A stretch of 64,000 nucleotides of DNA from an uncultured Collinsella sp. Its GTDB lineage: Bacteria > Actinomycetota > Coriobacteriia > Coriobacteriales > Coriobacteriaceae. Position 1 is the first letter of the stretch, and every line of letters starts with the position of its first letter. The translations under genes and the position numbers were made by a program. Under the pieces are notes generated by a model. It saw nothing but the letters and a program-made list of their open reading frames with translations. It had not been told where the DNA came from and searched no databases. Location of the stretch: contig UQTW01000011.1 of NCBI GenBank assembly GCA_900544115.1, positions 9,545 to 73,544 on the forward strand. Direction: 5' to 3'. Positions 17,739 through 26,976 of the stretch are shown piece after piece.

Positions 17739-19808
17739 ATGTCTTCCCAGATGACGGTTATTATCGCCGGTATTGTGCTGGTTGTGGCCATCGTGGTCGC
17801 ACTGGTCATCATGCGTCGCGGCGATTCTCGTTTTACCTACGATACGCAGCATGGAACGGCCCCGCGCGCCACCGAGGGCGAGGGCAATACCGCGGCGACC
17901 GCCTTTAAGGGCCGCTTCTCCATCCTCACCACGGGTGTGGGCGCGATGTTCGCGGCGCTTGCCGTCAAGCTGTGGGGCATGCAGATGGTCTCGTCGGACT
18001 ATTACGAAAAGCAGGCTAATAGCAATCAGACGCGCACCGTTACCACACCCGCTGTGCGCGGTCGCATCCTCGACCGCAATGGCGTGGCGCTTGTCCAGAA
18101 CCGTCCCTCACTTGCTGTCGTGGCCTATCGCGACCTTGCTGAGGATGAGGTTCTGGTTCGTCATCTTGCCAACGTGCTCGGTATGCCCTACGTGGCGGTT
18201 CTGCGCAATATTCAGGACAATTCCGAGGGCGCCCAGAGCCTGCATACCATCGCGACGGACATCCGTCGCTCCACGGTTGCCTATATTCAGGAGCACGCCG
18301 GCGAGTTCCCGGGCGTCAAGATTGCCGAGCGTACCGAGCGCCAGTATCCATATGGCGAGACGGCATGCCATATCTTGGGATATACCGGCACCATTACCTC
18401 CGAGCAGCTCGAGGCCCAGAATAAGAAAACCTCTGGCGATGATGATGCTTCTGCTGGCAAGATTACGTACCAGTCGGGCGATATCGTGGGCCAGGCGGGT
18501 GTTGAGAGCTACTACGAAAACCTGCTGCAGGGTATTCGTGGCGAGCAGACCGTCAAGGTCGATGCTTCGGGCAATGTGACCGGTCAGGCCGGCGCCGTGC
18601 CCGCCAAGGCCGGCTCCGACATTAAGCTCACGCTCGACCTTAAGATCCAACAGGCCTGTGAGACGGCGCTGGCGAGCGCCATCGAGCTTGCCAAGACCAC
18701 TGGCTACAGCAATGCCGGCAACGGCGCTGTGGTGTGTCTCGATCCCAACAATGGCGAGATCCTGGGCATGGCGAGCGAGCCCAAGTTCGATCCGTCCGTC
18801 TTTATCGGCGGCGTCTCAAATGACGTGTGGACCGAGCTCAATGATGACAAGGGTTCGCACCCGCTGCTCAACCGCGCCATTAGCGGACAGTACATGTCGG
18901 CCTCGACCATCAAGCCGCTCTCGGCACTGGCCGGTCTTGAGTTTGGAACCTACACTTCAACGCAGACAACCAACTGCACGGGCTATTGGACGGGCCTGGG
19001 CAAGGCTTGGGGCAAGCGCTGCTGGCTGACGTCTGGCCACGGCACCATGACGCTGCAGTCGGGTATCGCCAACTCGTGCGACCCCGTCTTCTACGACATG
19101 GGCAAGGCCTTCTTTTATGACGAGCAACATTCCGAGGGCCTGCAGGAGGTCTTTCGTCGCTGGGGCCTAGGCAAGACCTGCGGTATCGATCTGCCGAGTG
19201 AGGGCGCGGGCCGTATTCCCGATGCCGAGTGGAAAGAGTCGTACTTTACCGACGCCTCTGCCGAGGACCGCAAGTGGAATGCCGGCGATATGACCAACAT
19301 TGCCATCGGCCAAGGCGACATCCTGGTGACGCCCCTGCAGATGGCGTGCGCCTATATGGGTCTTGCCAACGGCGGCAAACAGTACGTGCCTCACGTGTTT
19401 TTGTCTGCCGTGTCGCGCGATGGCGACGGCGATGCCTATAAGTACAACGGCAAGGGCAAGAAGAAGCGCCTGGAGGCCAAGATCAACAGCGATTCGGATT
19501 TGACTCTTGTTCGCAACGGCATGCACGACGTGATTTACACGGCATCGACGTCCCTGGCGGCTCACTTTGGCACCCTGACGCCGCAGGTGTACGGCAAGTC
19601 GGGCACGGGCGAGAAAAGCGGCGAGGACGAATACGCGTGGTTCTGCGCCTATGCACCGGCCGATGACCCCAAGTATGTCATCGCTACTGTCCTGGAGCAG
19701 GGCGGCGGCGGCTCAGATACCGCGATGCATGTCGTGCGCGATGTACTCGGCGTGATTTATGACGAGCCCGATACCTCTTCGGCCTCGGGCGATTCTTCGG
19801 TTCGATAG
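17739..19808 (+). CDS. mrdA: class B penicillin-binding protein (PBP2-like transpeptidase)
   Basis: Cross-links peptidoglycan during cell elongation. It has 689 aa, with one hydrophobic segment at about 8-25, a second at about 60-80, the dimerisation domain (RGRILDRNGVAL), and the transpeptidase domain. That domain has active-site STIK (Ser389, Lys392), an SCD triad in place of the usual SxN, and KSGTG (Lys620). The tail is Ser/Asp-rich. Having two N-terminal hydrophobic segments is unusual, as class B PBPs normally have one. It is paired with the downstream SEDS gene 10 nt away, as expected for a polymerase-transpeptidase pair. Confidence 0.92.
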   Translation: MSSQMTVIIAGIVLVVAIVVALVIMRRGDSRFTYDTQHGTAPRATEGEGNTAATAFKGRFSILTTGVGAMFAALAVKLWGMQMVSSDYYEKQANSNQTRTVTTPAVRGRILDRNGVALVQNRPSLAVVAYRDLAEDEVLVRHLANVLGMPYVAVLRNIQDNSEGAQSLHTIATDIRRSTVAYIQEHAGEFPGVKIAERTERQYPYGETACHILGYTGTITSEQLEAQNKKTSGDDDASAGKITYQSGDIVGQAGVESYYENLLQGIRGEQTVKVDASGNVTGQAGAVPAKAGSDIKLTLDLKIQQACETALASAIELAKTTGYSNAGNGAVVCLDPNNGEILGMASEPKFDPSVFIGGVSNDVWTELNDDKGSHPLLNRAISGQYMSASTIKPLSALAGLEFGTYTSTQTTNCTGYWTGLGKAWGKRCWLTSGHGTMTLQSGIANSCDPVFYDMGKAFFYDEQHSEGLQEVFRRWGLGKTCGIDLPSEGAGRIPDAEWKESYFTDASAEDRKWNAGDMTNIAIGQGDILVTPLQMACAYMGLANGGKQYVPHVFLSAVSRDGDGDAYKYNGKGKKKRLEAKINSDSDLTLVRNGMHDVIYTASTSLAAHFGTLTPQVYGKSGTGEKSGEDEYAWFCAYAPADDPKYVIATVLEQGGGGSDTAMHVVRDVLGVIYDEPDTSSASGDSSVR

Positions 19809-19817
19809 GAGGTTGCG

Positions 19818-21044
19818 ATGGATTTTTCTCCGGCGGATCTGTTCCGTTCAACCAAGACCGGCTCTCGCAGCAGCCTGGACCGCGTCAACAAGCAACTTTC
19901 GGCCTCGCGCGGCACGTTTCGCCAAAAGGTGCATATCGGCGTGCTCGTGGCTACTGTGGCGCTCGTTGCCTACGGTGCCATCATCATCTGGTCGGCTTCG
20001 CAGTTTAAGGCCGATGCCTCGTTCTCACGCCATCTGCTGGGAATTGGCATCGGTGCGGTGCTGGCGGTGCTGGTCTGGCGTACCGACCTGCGCGGTATTT
20101 CCAATTTCTCGACGGCGTTGCTCGTCATCGACCTTATTGTGATCTTCTCGCCCAAGATTCCGGGCCTGTCCTATACGGGCGGTCTGGGCATGACGGGCTG
20201 GATCAAGATTCCCGGTATCGGCTTGACATTCCAGCCGGTTGAGCTTGCCAAGCTCATCACCATCTTCTTTATCGCCACGCTTGGCTCGCAGTATAACGGC
20301 CGCATCGATACCGTTCGCGACTACGTCAAGCTCTGCGGCATGCTGTCCATTCCGTTTTTGGCCGTCGTCGCCATGGGCGACCTGGGCTCGGGCCTGGTCG
20401 TGCTGGTCTCGGGCGCCATCGTCATCTGCATGAGCGGTGCACGCCGCGAATGGGTGCTGTCGACCCTGGCCCTGCTCGTGGGCCTGGTGGCCCTCGTCCT
20501 GGCGCTCGATTCGGTCTTTGATTCGTTGCTCGGCCACGATGTGCTCATCAAGCAGTATCAGATGAACCGTCTGACGGTCTTTATCGACCCCGATAATGCC
20601 GATTCGGACGATGCCTACAACCTGCAGCAGTCGCTTATCGCCGTTGGCTCGGGCGGCTTCTTTGGTAAGGGTTTGGGCCATGCGACGCAGTCGGCCGGCG
20701 GCTTTCTGCCCGAGTTCCACACCGACTTCGTCTTCGCCTTCCTGTCCGAGACCTTTGGCTTTTGCGGTTCCTTTTTGCTCCTGTGCCTCTACGTGCTGCT
20801 GATCTTTTCGACGATTCGCGTCGCCTTTAAGTGCGAGTCGCTGTTCTTGCGCCTATCGTGTGTGGGCATCGTTGGCATGTGGGCGTTCCAGACCTTCGAA
20901 AACATCGGCATGTGCATCGGCATGATGCCGATTACCGGTATTCCGCTACCGTTTATTAGCTTCGGTTCGTCTTCGATGATGATTCAGCTGCTGACGGTGG
21001 GTATCGTACAATCCATATGGCGGCATCGTTCGGGCGCCGCGTAA
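19818..21044 (+). CDS. rodA: RodA/FtsW SEDS peptidoglycan glycosyltransferase
   Basis: A polytopic membrane enzyme that polymerises lipid II into glycan strands, acting with the PBP just upstream. The 408 aa carry about ten membrane spans, the FQPVELAK motif (usually QPSEFAK), the essential Asp in PEFHTDFVFAFLSE, and GIPLPFISFGSSS near the C-terminus. Neighbourhood favours RodA over FtsW. AGGAGG precedes the ATG. Confidence 0.92.
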   Translation: MDFSPADLFRSTKTGSRSSLDRVNKQLSASRGTFRQKVHIGVLVATVALVAYGAIIIWSASQFKADASFSRHLLGIGIGAVLAVLVWRTDLRGISNFSTALLVIDLIVIFSPKIPGLSYTGGLGMTGWIKIPGIGLTFQPVELAKLITIFFIATLGSQYNGRIDTVRDYVKLCGMLSIPFLAVVAMGDLGSGLVVLVSGAIVICMSGARREWVLSTLALLVGLVALVLALDSVFDSLLGHDVLIKQYQMNRLTVFIDPDNADSDDAYNLQQSLIAVGSGGFFGKGLGHATQSAGGFLPEFHTDFVFAFLSETFGFCGSFLLLCLYVLLIFSTIRVAFKCESLFLRLSCVGIVGMWAFQTFENIGMCIGMMPITGIPLPFISFGSSSMMIQLLTVGIVQSIWRHRSGAA

Positions 21045-21062
21045 CCGCTGGAGGGGTTTGCT

Positions 21063-21992
21063 ATGAAAATTCCCGTAGATAAGCTGACCCGCGCTTTTAA
21101 GATGGGCGCGTCCGTTAAGAAGGATTCCGATACGCCGGTGCGCGTCTCGGTCTATTTGGATTCGTCCGCCTCGCGCTTTCTGGCCGAGACGGTGCGTGAC
21201 GCCTTTGTGCCGCAGACGACCTCGGGCATTGTGCGCGTCGAGCGTCTGGGGGAGGAGCGAATTGCTCCAAAGACCGATACCGATGTGGTACTGGTGCTCT
21301 CGTGCGGTTCCGACCGCTTGGAGAGTGCCGTGCAGGAGCTCGTGATCGCCGGCGCGCCCGTGTGCGTGCTTGCCGAGTCTGCTGTGGAGGTGCCGTTTAT
21401 CGAGGAGTCCACGCCCATGCTCGGCGTGGTGGCGGCAACCGATAAGACGTATCTGCTCGAGACGCTTGCCCGCTGGATTCTCGATCGCACCGAAAAGGAA
21501 ACGGCTTTTGCGGCGAACTTTGCCTTCATGCGCATCGCGGCGGCCAATCGTATCATTACCTCGTGCGCGCTCACCAATATGGCGACCGGTGCGCTGGTGT
21601 TTTTGCCGGGCGCCGATTATCCCGTTATGGCGCTGGCTCAGGTGGGCATGCTCTTTGAGCTCGCTGCCGTCTTTGGACGCGGCATTAAGCCTGAGCGCGG
21701 CTACGAGGTCGCGGGCGTGCTTGCCGGCGGTCTTGTGATCCGCGCGGTCACCCGTGCGCTCGTCAAGCAGACGCCGCATATTGGGTTTGCCGTCAAGGCG
21801 CTCACTGCTGCCGCGGGCACCTACGGCATGGGCCGTGCGCTCGTTTCGCTCTACGAGCGCGATGTCGACTACAGCCGTGCCAACGAGGTAGTCACTGCTA
21901 CGTTCTCCCGCGTTCGCGATCTGGTGACCACGGTCGCGGGCGCTACCCGTCCTATGGCGTCCTACCAGGACGCATCCGATCTCGCAGCTTAG
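21063..21992 (+). CDS. unrecognised membrane-associated protein in the elongation cluster
   Basis: A 309-aa protein I do not recognise. Residues 1-130 are soluble alpha/beta with an alternating pattern (VVLVLSCGSDRLE, APVCVLAES) like a small nucleotide- or response-type fold but without a P-loop. From about 160 there are several weak hydrophobic segments rich in Ala and Gly, roughly resembling the DUF697 region found after GTPase domains (LVFLPGADYPVMALAQVGML). It has GGAGGGG before the ATG and starts 19 nt after rodA, so it is probably co-transcribed and envelope-related. No function is assigned. Confidence 0.7.
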   Translation: MKIPVDKLTRAFKMGASVKKDSDTPVRVSVYLDSSASRFLAETVRDAFVPQTTSGIVRVERLGEERIAPKTDTDVVLVLSCGSDRLESAVQELVIAGAPVCVLAESAVEVPFIEESTPMLGVVAATDKTYLLETLARWILDRTEKETAFAANFAFMRIAAANRIITSCALTNMATGALVFLPGADYPVMALAQVGMLFELAAVFGRGIKPERGYEVAGVLAGGLVIRAVTRALVKQTPHIGFAVKALTAAAGTYGMGRALVSLYERDVDYSRANEVVTATFSRVRDLVTTVAGATRPMASYQDASDLAA

Positions 21993-22002
21993 GGGTTTTC
22001 CG

Positions 22003-23880
22003 TTGCGCGTTGCATACCAAGATTGTTTTCATTTAATTGAGCCGCTGCTCACCAAGGTCGAGAAACCGAGCCGCTATATCGATCACGAGTGGGGCACGCT
22101 TTCCAAGGCCGATGCCGACTACCGTTGCTGCCTGATCTACCCGGATGTGTACGAGGTCGGTCTGCCCAACCAGGGCATCGCCATCCTCTACAACATCCTT
22201 AACCAGGCCGAGGGCATCTCCTGCGAGCGCGGCTATGTGCCGTGGCCCGATATGGGTGACGCCATGCGCGAGGCGGGCATTCCGCTGTTGTCGCTCGAAG
22301 GTGCTGCCCCCGTCGCTTCGTTTGATATCGTCGGCCTGCATGTGCCGCATGAGATGGCGGTGACGAACTTCCTCGAGGCACTCGATCTCGCTGGCATTCC
22401 GCTGTTAGCGGCCGACCGAGGCGAAGACGACCCCATCATCATCGCCGGTGGTCCTTCGGTGTACAACCCCGAGCCGTACGCGGCCTTCTTCGATGCCATC
22501 CTCATCGGCGAGGGCGAGGAATCGCTGCTCGAGACCTGCCAGCTGCATCGCCGCCTGCGTGACGAAGGGGTCCCGCGCGCGCAGATTGTTGAGCAGCTTG
22601 CATCCATTGCCGGCAACTACGTGCCGTCGCTCTATGAGGTCCGTCACGACGAGCCCTGCTCGCCGCATGGCTACACCGTGCCGCGTGAAGGCAAGGATGC
22701 GCCGACCGTGGTCTACAAGCGCGTCGTCGAGGACTTTGGTGCCACCAATCCGCTGTCGCAGTCGTGCGTACCCTATGCACAGCTGGTCCACGACCGCCTG
22801 TCTATCGAGATCCTGCGCGGCTGCGCCCGCGGGTGTCGTTTTTGCCAGGCAGGCATGACGTATCGCCCGGTGCGCGAGCGCTCGGCCGACCAGATCGTCT
22901 CGTCGGTGATTCAGGGTCTGGAAAAGACTGGCTATGACGAGGTGTCGCTGACCTCGCTCTCCACGACCGACCACTCCTGCATTCGCGACGTGCTCGGCAG
23001 GCTCAACCGTCGCCTGGAGGATACGGGTATTCGCGTGTCTATTCCGTCGCAGCGCCTGGATTCGTTTGGCGTGGATATGGCCGAGTCGGTCGCCGGCGAA
23101 AAGAAGGGCGGCCTGACGTTCGCGCCCGAGGCCGGCAGCCAGCGCATGCGCGACATCATCAACAAGAACGTGACCGAGGAGGACCTGGACCGTGCCGCCA
23201 AGGCGGCCTTCGAGGCCGGCTGGAACCGCATGAAGCTCTACTTTATGATGGGCCTTCCCGGCGAGCGCGACGAGGACATCGTAGCCATCGCCAATCTGGC
23301 CGATCACGTGCTGGAGCTCGGTCGTTCCGTGGTGCCCAAGGCTCGTCGCGGCTCGATCTCGGTGTCCATCTCGGTTTCGGTCTTTATCCCCAAGGCTGCC
23401 ACGCCGTTCCAGTGGTGCCCGCAGCTCGACTACGACGACGTCAAGCGTCGCCAGAAGCTGCTTATCACGAGCGTTCGCAACCGTGCCGTCCGCGTGCATT
23501 ACCACGATGCCGAGACATCGCTCATCGAGGCCGCGCTGTCCCGCGCCGGTCGTGACATGACGCCCGTCATCATCGACGCTTGGCGCTCGGGCTCTCGCTT
23601 TGACGCCTGGGTAGAGCATTTCTCGCTCGATAACTGGAAGGAGGCTGCTGCCAAAAACGGCATCGACCTCAATGAGCTCGTACACCTGCCCTACGAGTTG
23701 GACTGGCGCCTGCCGTGGGAGCACGTGAGCCCTGGCTGCACGCGCGGCTTCCTCGAGCGCGAGTACCGTCGCTCGCTCGAGGGCGTCACGACTCCCGACT
23801 GCACCCGCACGTCGTGCACCGGCTGCGGGATCTGCCCCACGCTCCACGCCAAGAATGTATTGATAGGTGATCGCGCATGA
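22003..23880 (+). CDS. B12-binding-type radical SAM protein (TIGR03960-like)
   Basis: A 625-aa radical SAM protein. The N-terminal 200 residues resemble a cobalamin-binding Rossmann domain (DVYEVGLPNQG, IIAGGPSVYNPEP). The core has the 4Fe-4S motif C274-x3-C278-x2-C281 in RGCARGCRFCQAG. The C-terminus has a Cys-rich patch (CTRTSCTGCGICP) that could bind a second cluster. The substrate is unknown. Proteins of this type commonly pair with a DUF2344 partner near rplU, as here: the next gene overlaps by 4 nt. TTG start with GGGG upstream. Confidence 0.88.
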   Translation: MRVAYQDCFHLIEPLLTKVEKPSRYIDHEWGTLSKADADYRCCLIYPDVYEVGLPNQGIAILYNILNQAEGISCERGYVPWPDMGDAMREAGIPLLSLEGAAPVASFDIVGLHVPHEMAVTNFLEALDLAGIPLLAADRGEDDPIIIAGGPSVYNPEPYAAFFDAILIGEGEESLLETCQLHRRLRDEGVPRAQIVEQLASIAGNYVPSLYEVRHDEPCSPHGYTVPREGKDAPTVVYKRVVEDFGATNPLSQSCVPYAQLVHDRLSIEILRGCARGCRFCQAGMTYRPVRERSADQIVSSVIQGLEKTGYDEVSLTSLSTTDHSCIRDVLGRLNRRLEDTGIRVSIPSQRLDSFGVDMAESVAGEKKGGLTFAPEAGSQRMRDIINKNVTEEDLDRAAKAAFEAGWNRMKLYFMMGLPGERDEDIVAIANLADHVLELGRSVVPKARRGSISVSISVSVFIPKAATPFQWCPQLDYDDVKRRQKLLITSVRNRAVRVHYHDAETSLIEAALSRAGRDMTPVIIDAWRSGSRFDAWVEHFSLDNWKEAAAKNGIDLNELVHLPYELDWRLPWEHVSPGCTRGFLEREYRRSLEGVTTPDCTRTSCTGCGICPTLHAKNVLIGDRA

Positions 23881-24689
23881 GTGAGCGCCTGACCGACAAC
23901 CCCACGCTCTTTAGGCTTCGTGTTCGCTATGGCAAGCGCGATCGCCTTAAGTACCTGGGCCATCTCGAAGTAATCCATACCATTGAGCGCATCGTGCGCC
24001 GTGCGGGACTTCCCTATGCCGTCACGCAGGGTTTCTCTCCGCACATGCGCGTGGGTTTCTCTTCGGCGCTACCGGTGGGTACGTCGTCGACCTGCGAATG
24101 GTATGACCTGTTTATGACCGAGTTCGTGGCGCTCGACGAGGCGTTTGGGCGCCTGTCTGTGGCGTCTCCGGCCGATCTGGCGCCTATCGAGGCAGCGTAC
24201 ATCGACGTGCGCACGCCGGCGTTGACGGCGCAGCTCACGCGCCTGTCGTATCGCATCGACCTGCACTTGGATCCCGAGGCGCCCGTAAGCGCCGACGAGG
24301 TGCGTCGTGCGATCGACACACTGCGCGCGGACCATGGCATCGACTACGCGCGCGGCAAAAAGAGCAAGCGCTTGGATTTGGATCACACGCTCGTGGGCTA
24401 TGAGCTCACGGCGGGGGAGCGCCCGGACCATTTGGTGCTCATGCTCGACACCCATGCCGACAACGAGGGCTCCATGCGTCCGGAAATTTTGCTTTCCGCT
24501 GCTGATGTTTTGTTGCAGGGCTTGACCCCGGGCGTGGATGCACCTATTGTTTCCACCGGTATGCAAGACCTCGTGACCATCTGCTCCTACGATGTCGAGC
24601 GTCAGAATCAAGCATGCGAGGACGACGAGGGCCGACTCGTCAGCCCCATACCTGTGCGAACTTGTGGATTTGCTCCACATACTCGTTGA
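23877..24689 (+). CDS. radical SAM-associated protein, DUF2344/TIGR03936-like
   Basis: A 270-aa partner of the upstream radical SAM protein, joined by an ATGA overlap, so the two are made together. The N-terminus has the family pattern RVRYGKRDRLKYLGHLEV with QGFSPHMRVGFSSALPVG following. Function is not established; in other genomes the pair sits with RNase E/G and rplU. Here no RNase G gene lies between it and rplU. The rplU promoter's -35 element overlaps the region just before and after its stop. Confidence 0.85.
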   Translation: MSERLTDNPTLFRLRVRYGKRDRLKYLGHLEVIHTIERIVRRAGLPYAVTQGFSPHMRVGFSSALPVGTSSTCEWYDLFMTEFVALDEAFGRLSVASPADLAPIEAAYIDVRTPALTAQLTRLSYRIDLHLDPEAPVSADEVRRAIDTLRADHGIDYARGKKSKRLDLDHTLVGYELTAGERPDHLVLMLDTHADNEGSMRPEILLSAADVLLQGLTPGVDAPIVSTGMQDLVTICSYDVERQNQACEDDEGRLVSPIPVRTCGFAPHTR

Positions 24690-24714
24690 CGGGGGTATTT
24701 TCGCCTGCTACTAT
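24686..24714 (+). promoter_or_regulatory. promoter of rplU-rpmA-obgE
   Basis: TTGACG, a 17-nt spacer and TACTAT. The -35 element overlaps the stop of the preceding gene, and the start would fall about 35 nt before rplU. Confidence 0.75.
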
Positions 24715-24756
24715 ATTCGGCTGTTGCACTAACTGATGCATGAAGGGCAAGTAAAC

Positions 24757-25131
24757 ATGTACGCAATCGTTAACACGGGCGGCAAGCAGTACAAGGTCGC
24801 CACCGACGATGTCATCACCGTCGAGAAGATCGAGGGCAATGAGGGCGACAAGGTCACCCTGCCGGTCATCTTCCTCAACGATGGTAAAAAGATCGTCACC
24901 GATCCCGACAAGCTGGCCAAGGCCAAGGTTACCGCTCAGATCGTTGAGCAGTTCAAGGGCGAGAAGCAGCTGGTCTTCAAGTTCCACAAGCGTAAGCGCT
25001 ATCGTCGTCTGAAGGGTCACCGTCAGCAGCTCACCAAGCTGAAGATCGTGAAGGTCCAGGCTACGTCCCGCGCCAAGAAGGCTGTCAAGGCAGAGGCCGA
25101 GGCTGTTGCCGAGGCTCCCGTCGCCGAGTAG
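24757..25131 (+). CDS. rplU: 50S ribosomal protein L21
   Basis: Large-subunit protein that binds 23S rRNA. It has 124 aa from the ATG at 24757 (MYAIVNTGGKQYKV), which has AAGGG upstream; an earlier in-frame ATG at 24736 adds seven residues foreign to the family. The core ends near KIVKVQA and is followed by an Ala/Glu-rich tail of about 20 residues, longer than the usual 103 aa. It heads the rplU-rpmA unit. Confidence 0.97.
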   Translation: MYAIVNTGGKQYKVATDDVITVEKIEGNEGDKVTLPVIFLNDGKKIVTDPDKLAKAKVTAQIVEQFKGEKQLVFKFHKRKRYRRLKGHRQQLTKLKIVKVQATSRAKKAVKAEAEAVAEAPVAE

Positions 25132-25164
25132 ATTACACTCGTAACGAAAGAGTAGGTATACACA

Positions 25165-25422
25165 ATGGCACACAAAAAAGGACTCGGTTCCTCCCGTAAT
25201 GGCCGTGACTCCCGCGGTCAGCGCCTTGGCACGAAGCGCTATGCCGGCCAGACGGTAACCACGGGCACGATTCTCGTCCGTCAGCACGGCACGCACATCC
25301 ACCCGGGTGAGAACGTTGGCCGTGGCAAGGACGACACGCTGTTCGCGCTGGTCGACGGTACCGTTGAGTTCCACAAGGGTATCAAGCACAGGGTCAGCGT
25401 ACGCCCGCTCGCGAACGCGTAA
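25165..25422 (+). CDS. rpmA: 50S ribosomal protein L27
   Basis: Large-subunit protein whose N-terminus reaches the peptidyl transferase centre. It has 85 aa starting MAHKKGLGSSRNGRDS, the form without an N-terminal cleavage extension, followed by RLGTKRYAGQ and RQHGTHIHPG. It lies 33 nt after rplU. Confidence 0.97.
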   Translation: MAHKKGLGSSRNGRDSRGQRLGTKRYAGQTVTTGTILVRQHGTHIHPGENVGRGKDDTLFALVDGTVEFHKGIKHRVSVRPLANA

Positions 25423-25447
25423 TTCACCCTTCATAGAGCACATATGT

Positions 25448-25490
25448 GGGAGGCACTTGAGTTTTAGGATTCAAGGGTCTCCCTCTTTTT
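25448..25490 (+). terminator. hairpin between rpmA and obgE
   Basis: GGGAG and CTTGA pair with TCAAG and CTCCC around small internal loops, followed by TCTTTTT. It is probably a partial terminator that reduces obgE relative to the two ribosomal protein genes. Confidence 0.6.
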
Positions 25491-25506
25491 GTAGGAGGCG
25501 ATTCTG

Positions 25507-26973
25507 TTGTCACAGTTCACCGATATCAGCCGCATTAACGTGTGCGGCGGCGACGGCGGAGCCGGATGCATGTCGTTTAGGCGCGAGGCATTTGTCCCCA
25601 AGGGCGGCCCCGATGGCGGCGACGGCGGTCGTGGCGGCAATGTCGTCATCCAGGCCGATGCTCAGCTGTCTTCGCTGATCGATTACCGCTTTAAGCATCA
25701 CTTCCGCGCCGAGCGCGGCACGCACGGGCAGGGTGCCCGTCGTAACGGTAAGAGCGGCGAGGACCTTATTCTCAAGGTTCCCATGGGTACCGTGGTGCGC
25801 GAGCTCGACCCCGAGACGCAGACCCCGATGTTCGAGATTGCCGACTTGGTGCATGATGGCGAGCGCGTCGTTGTGGCGCCCGGCGGTGCCGGCGGTCTGG
25901 GCAATACGCACTTTGTGACGTCGGTGCGCCGCGCGCCCGCATTCGCCCAGCTGGGCGAGCCGGCCGAGGAGCACTGGATTGAGCTCGAGATGAAGCTCAT
26001 GGCTGATGCCGCGCTCGTGGGCTTCCCCTCGGTGGGCAAGTCCTCGCTTATCGCGCGCATGAGTGCCGCCCGACCCAAGATCGCCGACTATCCGTTTACC
26101 ACGCTCGTGCCCAACCTGGGTATGGTGCGTGCCGGCGAGTACTCCTATGTCGTTGCCGACGTCCCCGGCCTCATCGAGGGCGCGAGCGAGGGCAAGGGCT
26201 TGGGCCACCAGTTCCTGCGCCACATCGAGCGTACGGCGCTCATCATGCATGTCGTCGACATGACGGGCGGTTTTGAGGATCGCGACCCGGTTGAGGATTA
26301 CCGCATCATCAACCGTGAGCTCGAGCAGTATGGCGCCGAGCTTTCGGAGCGTCCGCAGATCGTCGTCGCCAACAAGTGCGATGCGCCGGGCACGGCCGAC
26401 AAGATTGCCGACCTTAAGCGCGCCGCGCTCGACGATGGACATATGTTCTTTGCCGTGTCCGCCGTGACGGGCGCCGGCCTCAACACGCTGATGCTTGCCG
26501 TGGGCGAGCAGGTGGCTAAGCTGCGCGCCGAGCTGGCGGTCTCCGATGAGCCGGTCGATCTTCGCGACGAGGAGTGGGAGCGCCGTCGCCTGCAGCGCGA
26601 GAAGCGTTTCCGCATTGTTCAGGAAGAGCCCGGTGCCTTCCGCGTGGTCGGTCGCGCCATCGAGCGCATGGTTATCCAGACCGACTGGGAAAACGAGGAA
26701 GCCGTCATCTACCTGCAGCACAAGTTTGCGCGCATGGGTGTTGACGACGCGCTCGAGAAGGCCGGCTGCCGTGCGGGCGACGAGGTCCGCATTTGCCAGC
26801 GCGCCTTTGACTTTGAGGGCGCCGAGGACTTCTCGGAGTACGAGGAGCTCGAGGACGCTGGCGAGGACGTTGCCGTTGAGGCCCTTGACGTGACCGATGC
26901 TCCGGATGAGGGCGTCGAGGTTGTCGATGCGGCGGATGCCGCGGACGATGCCGAGACCTCGGAGGGCGAGTAA
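25507..26973 (+). CDS. obgE: Obg-family GTPase
   Basis: Ribosome-associated GTPase involved in 50S assembly and stress control. It has 488 aa: Gly-rich Obg fold (1-160), G domain with P-loop GFPSVGKSS from residue 172, DVPGLIEGAS and NKCD, then the C-terminal OCT domain seen in Gram-positive and actinobacterial forms. An acidic tail of about 50 residues ends the protein. The TTG start has TAGGAGG 7 nt upstream. nadD follows within 4 nt. Confidence 0.95.
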   Translation: MSQFTDISRINVCGGDGGAGCMSFRREAFVPKGGPDGGDGGRGGNVVIQADAQLSSLIDYRFKHHFRAERGTHGQGARRNGKSGEDLILKVPMGTVVRELDPETQTPMFEIADLVHDGERVVVAPGGAGGLGNTHFVTSVRRAPAFAQLGEPAEEHWIELEMKLMADAALVGFPSVGKSSLIARMSAARPKIADYPFTTLVPNLGMVRAGEYSYVVADVPGLIEGASEGKGLGHQFLRHIERTALIMHVVDMTGGFEDRDPVEDYRIINRELEQYGAELSERPQIVVANKCDAPGTADKIADLKRAALDDGHMFFAVSAVTGAGLNTLMLAVGEQVAKLRAELAVSDEPVDLRDEEWERRRLQREKRFRIVQEEPGAFRVVGRAIERMVIQTDWENEEAVIYLQHKFARMGVDDALEKAGCRAGDEVRICQRAFDFEGAEDFSEYEELEDAGEDVAVEALDVTDAPDEGVEVVDAADAADDAETSEGE

Positions 26974-26976
26974 GCC

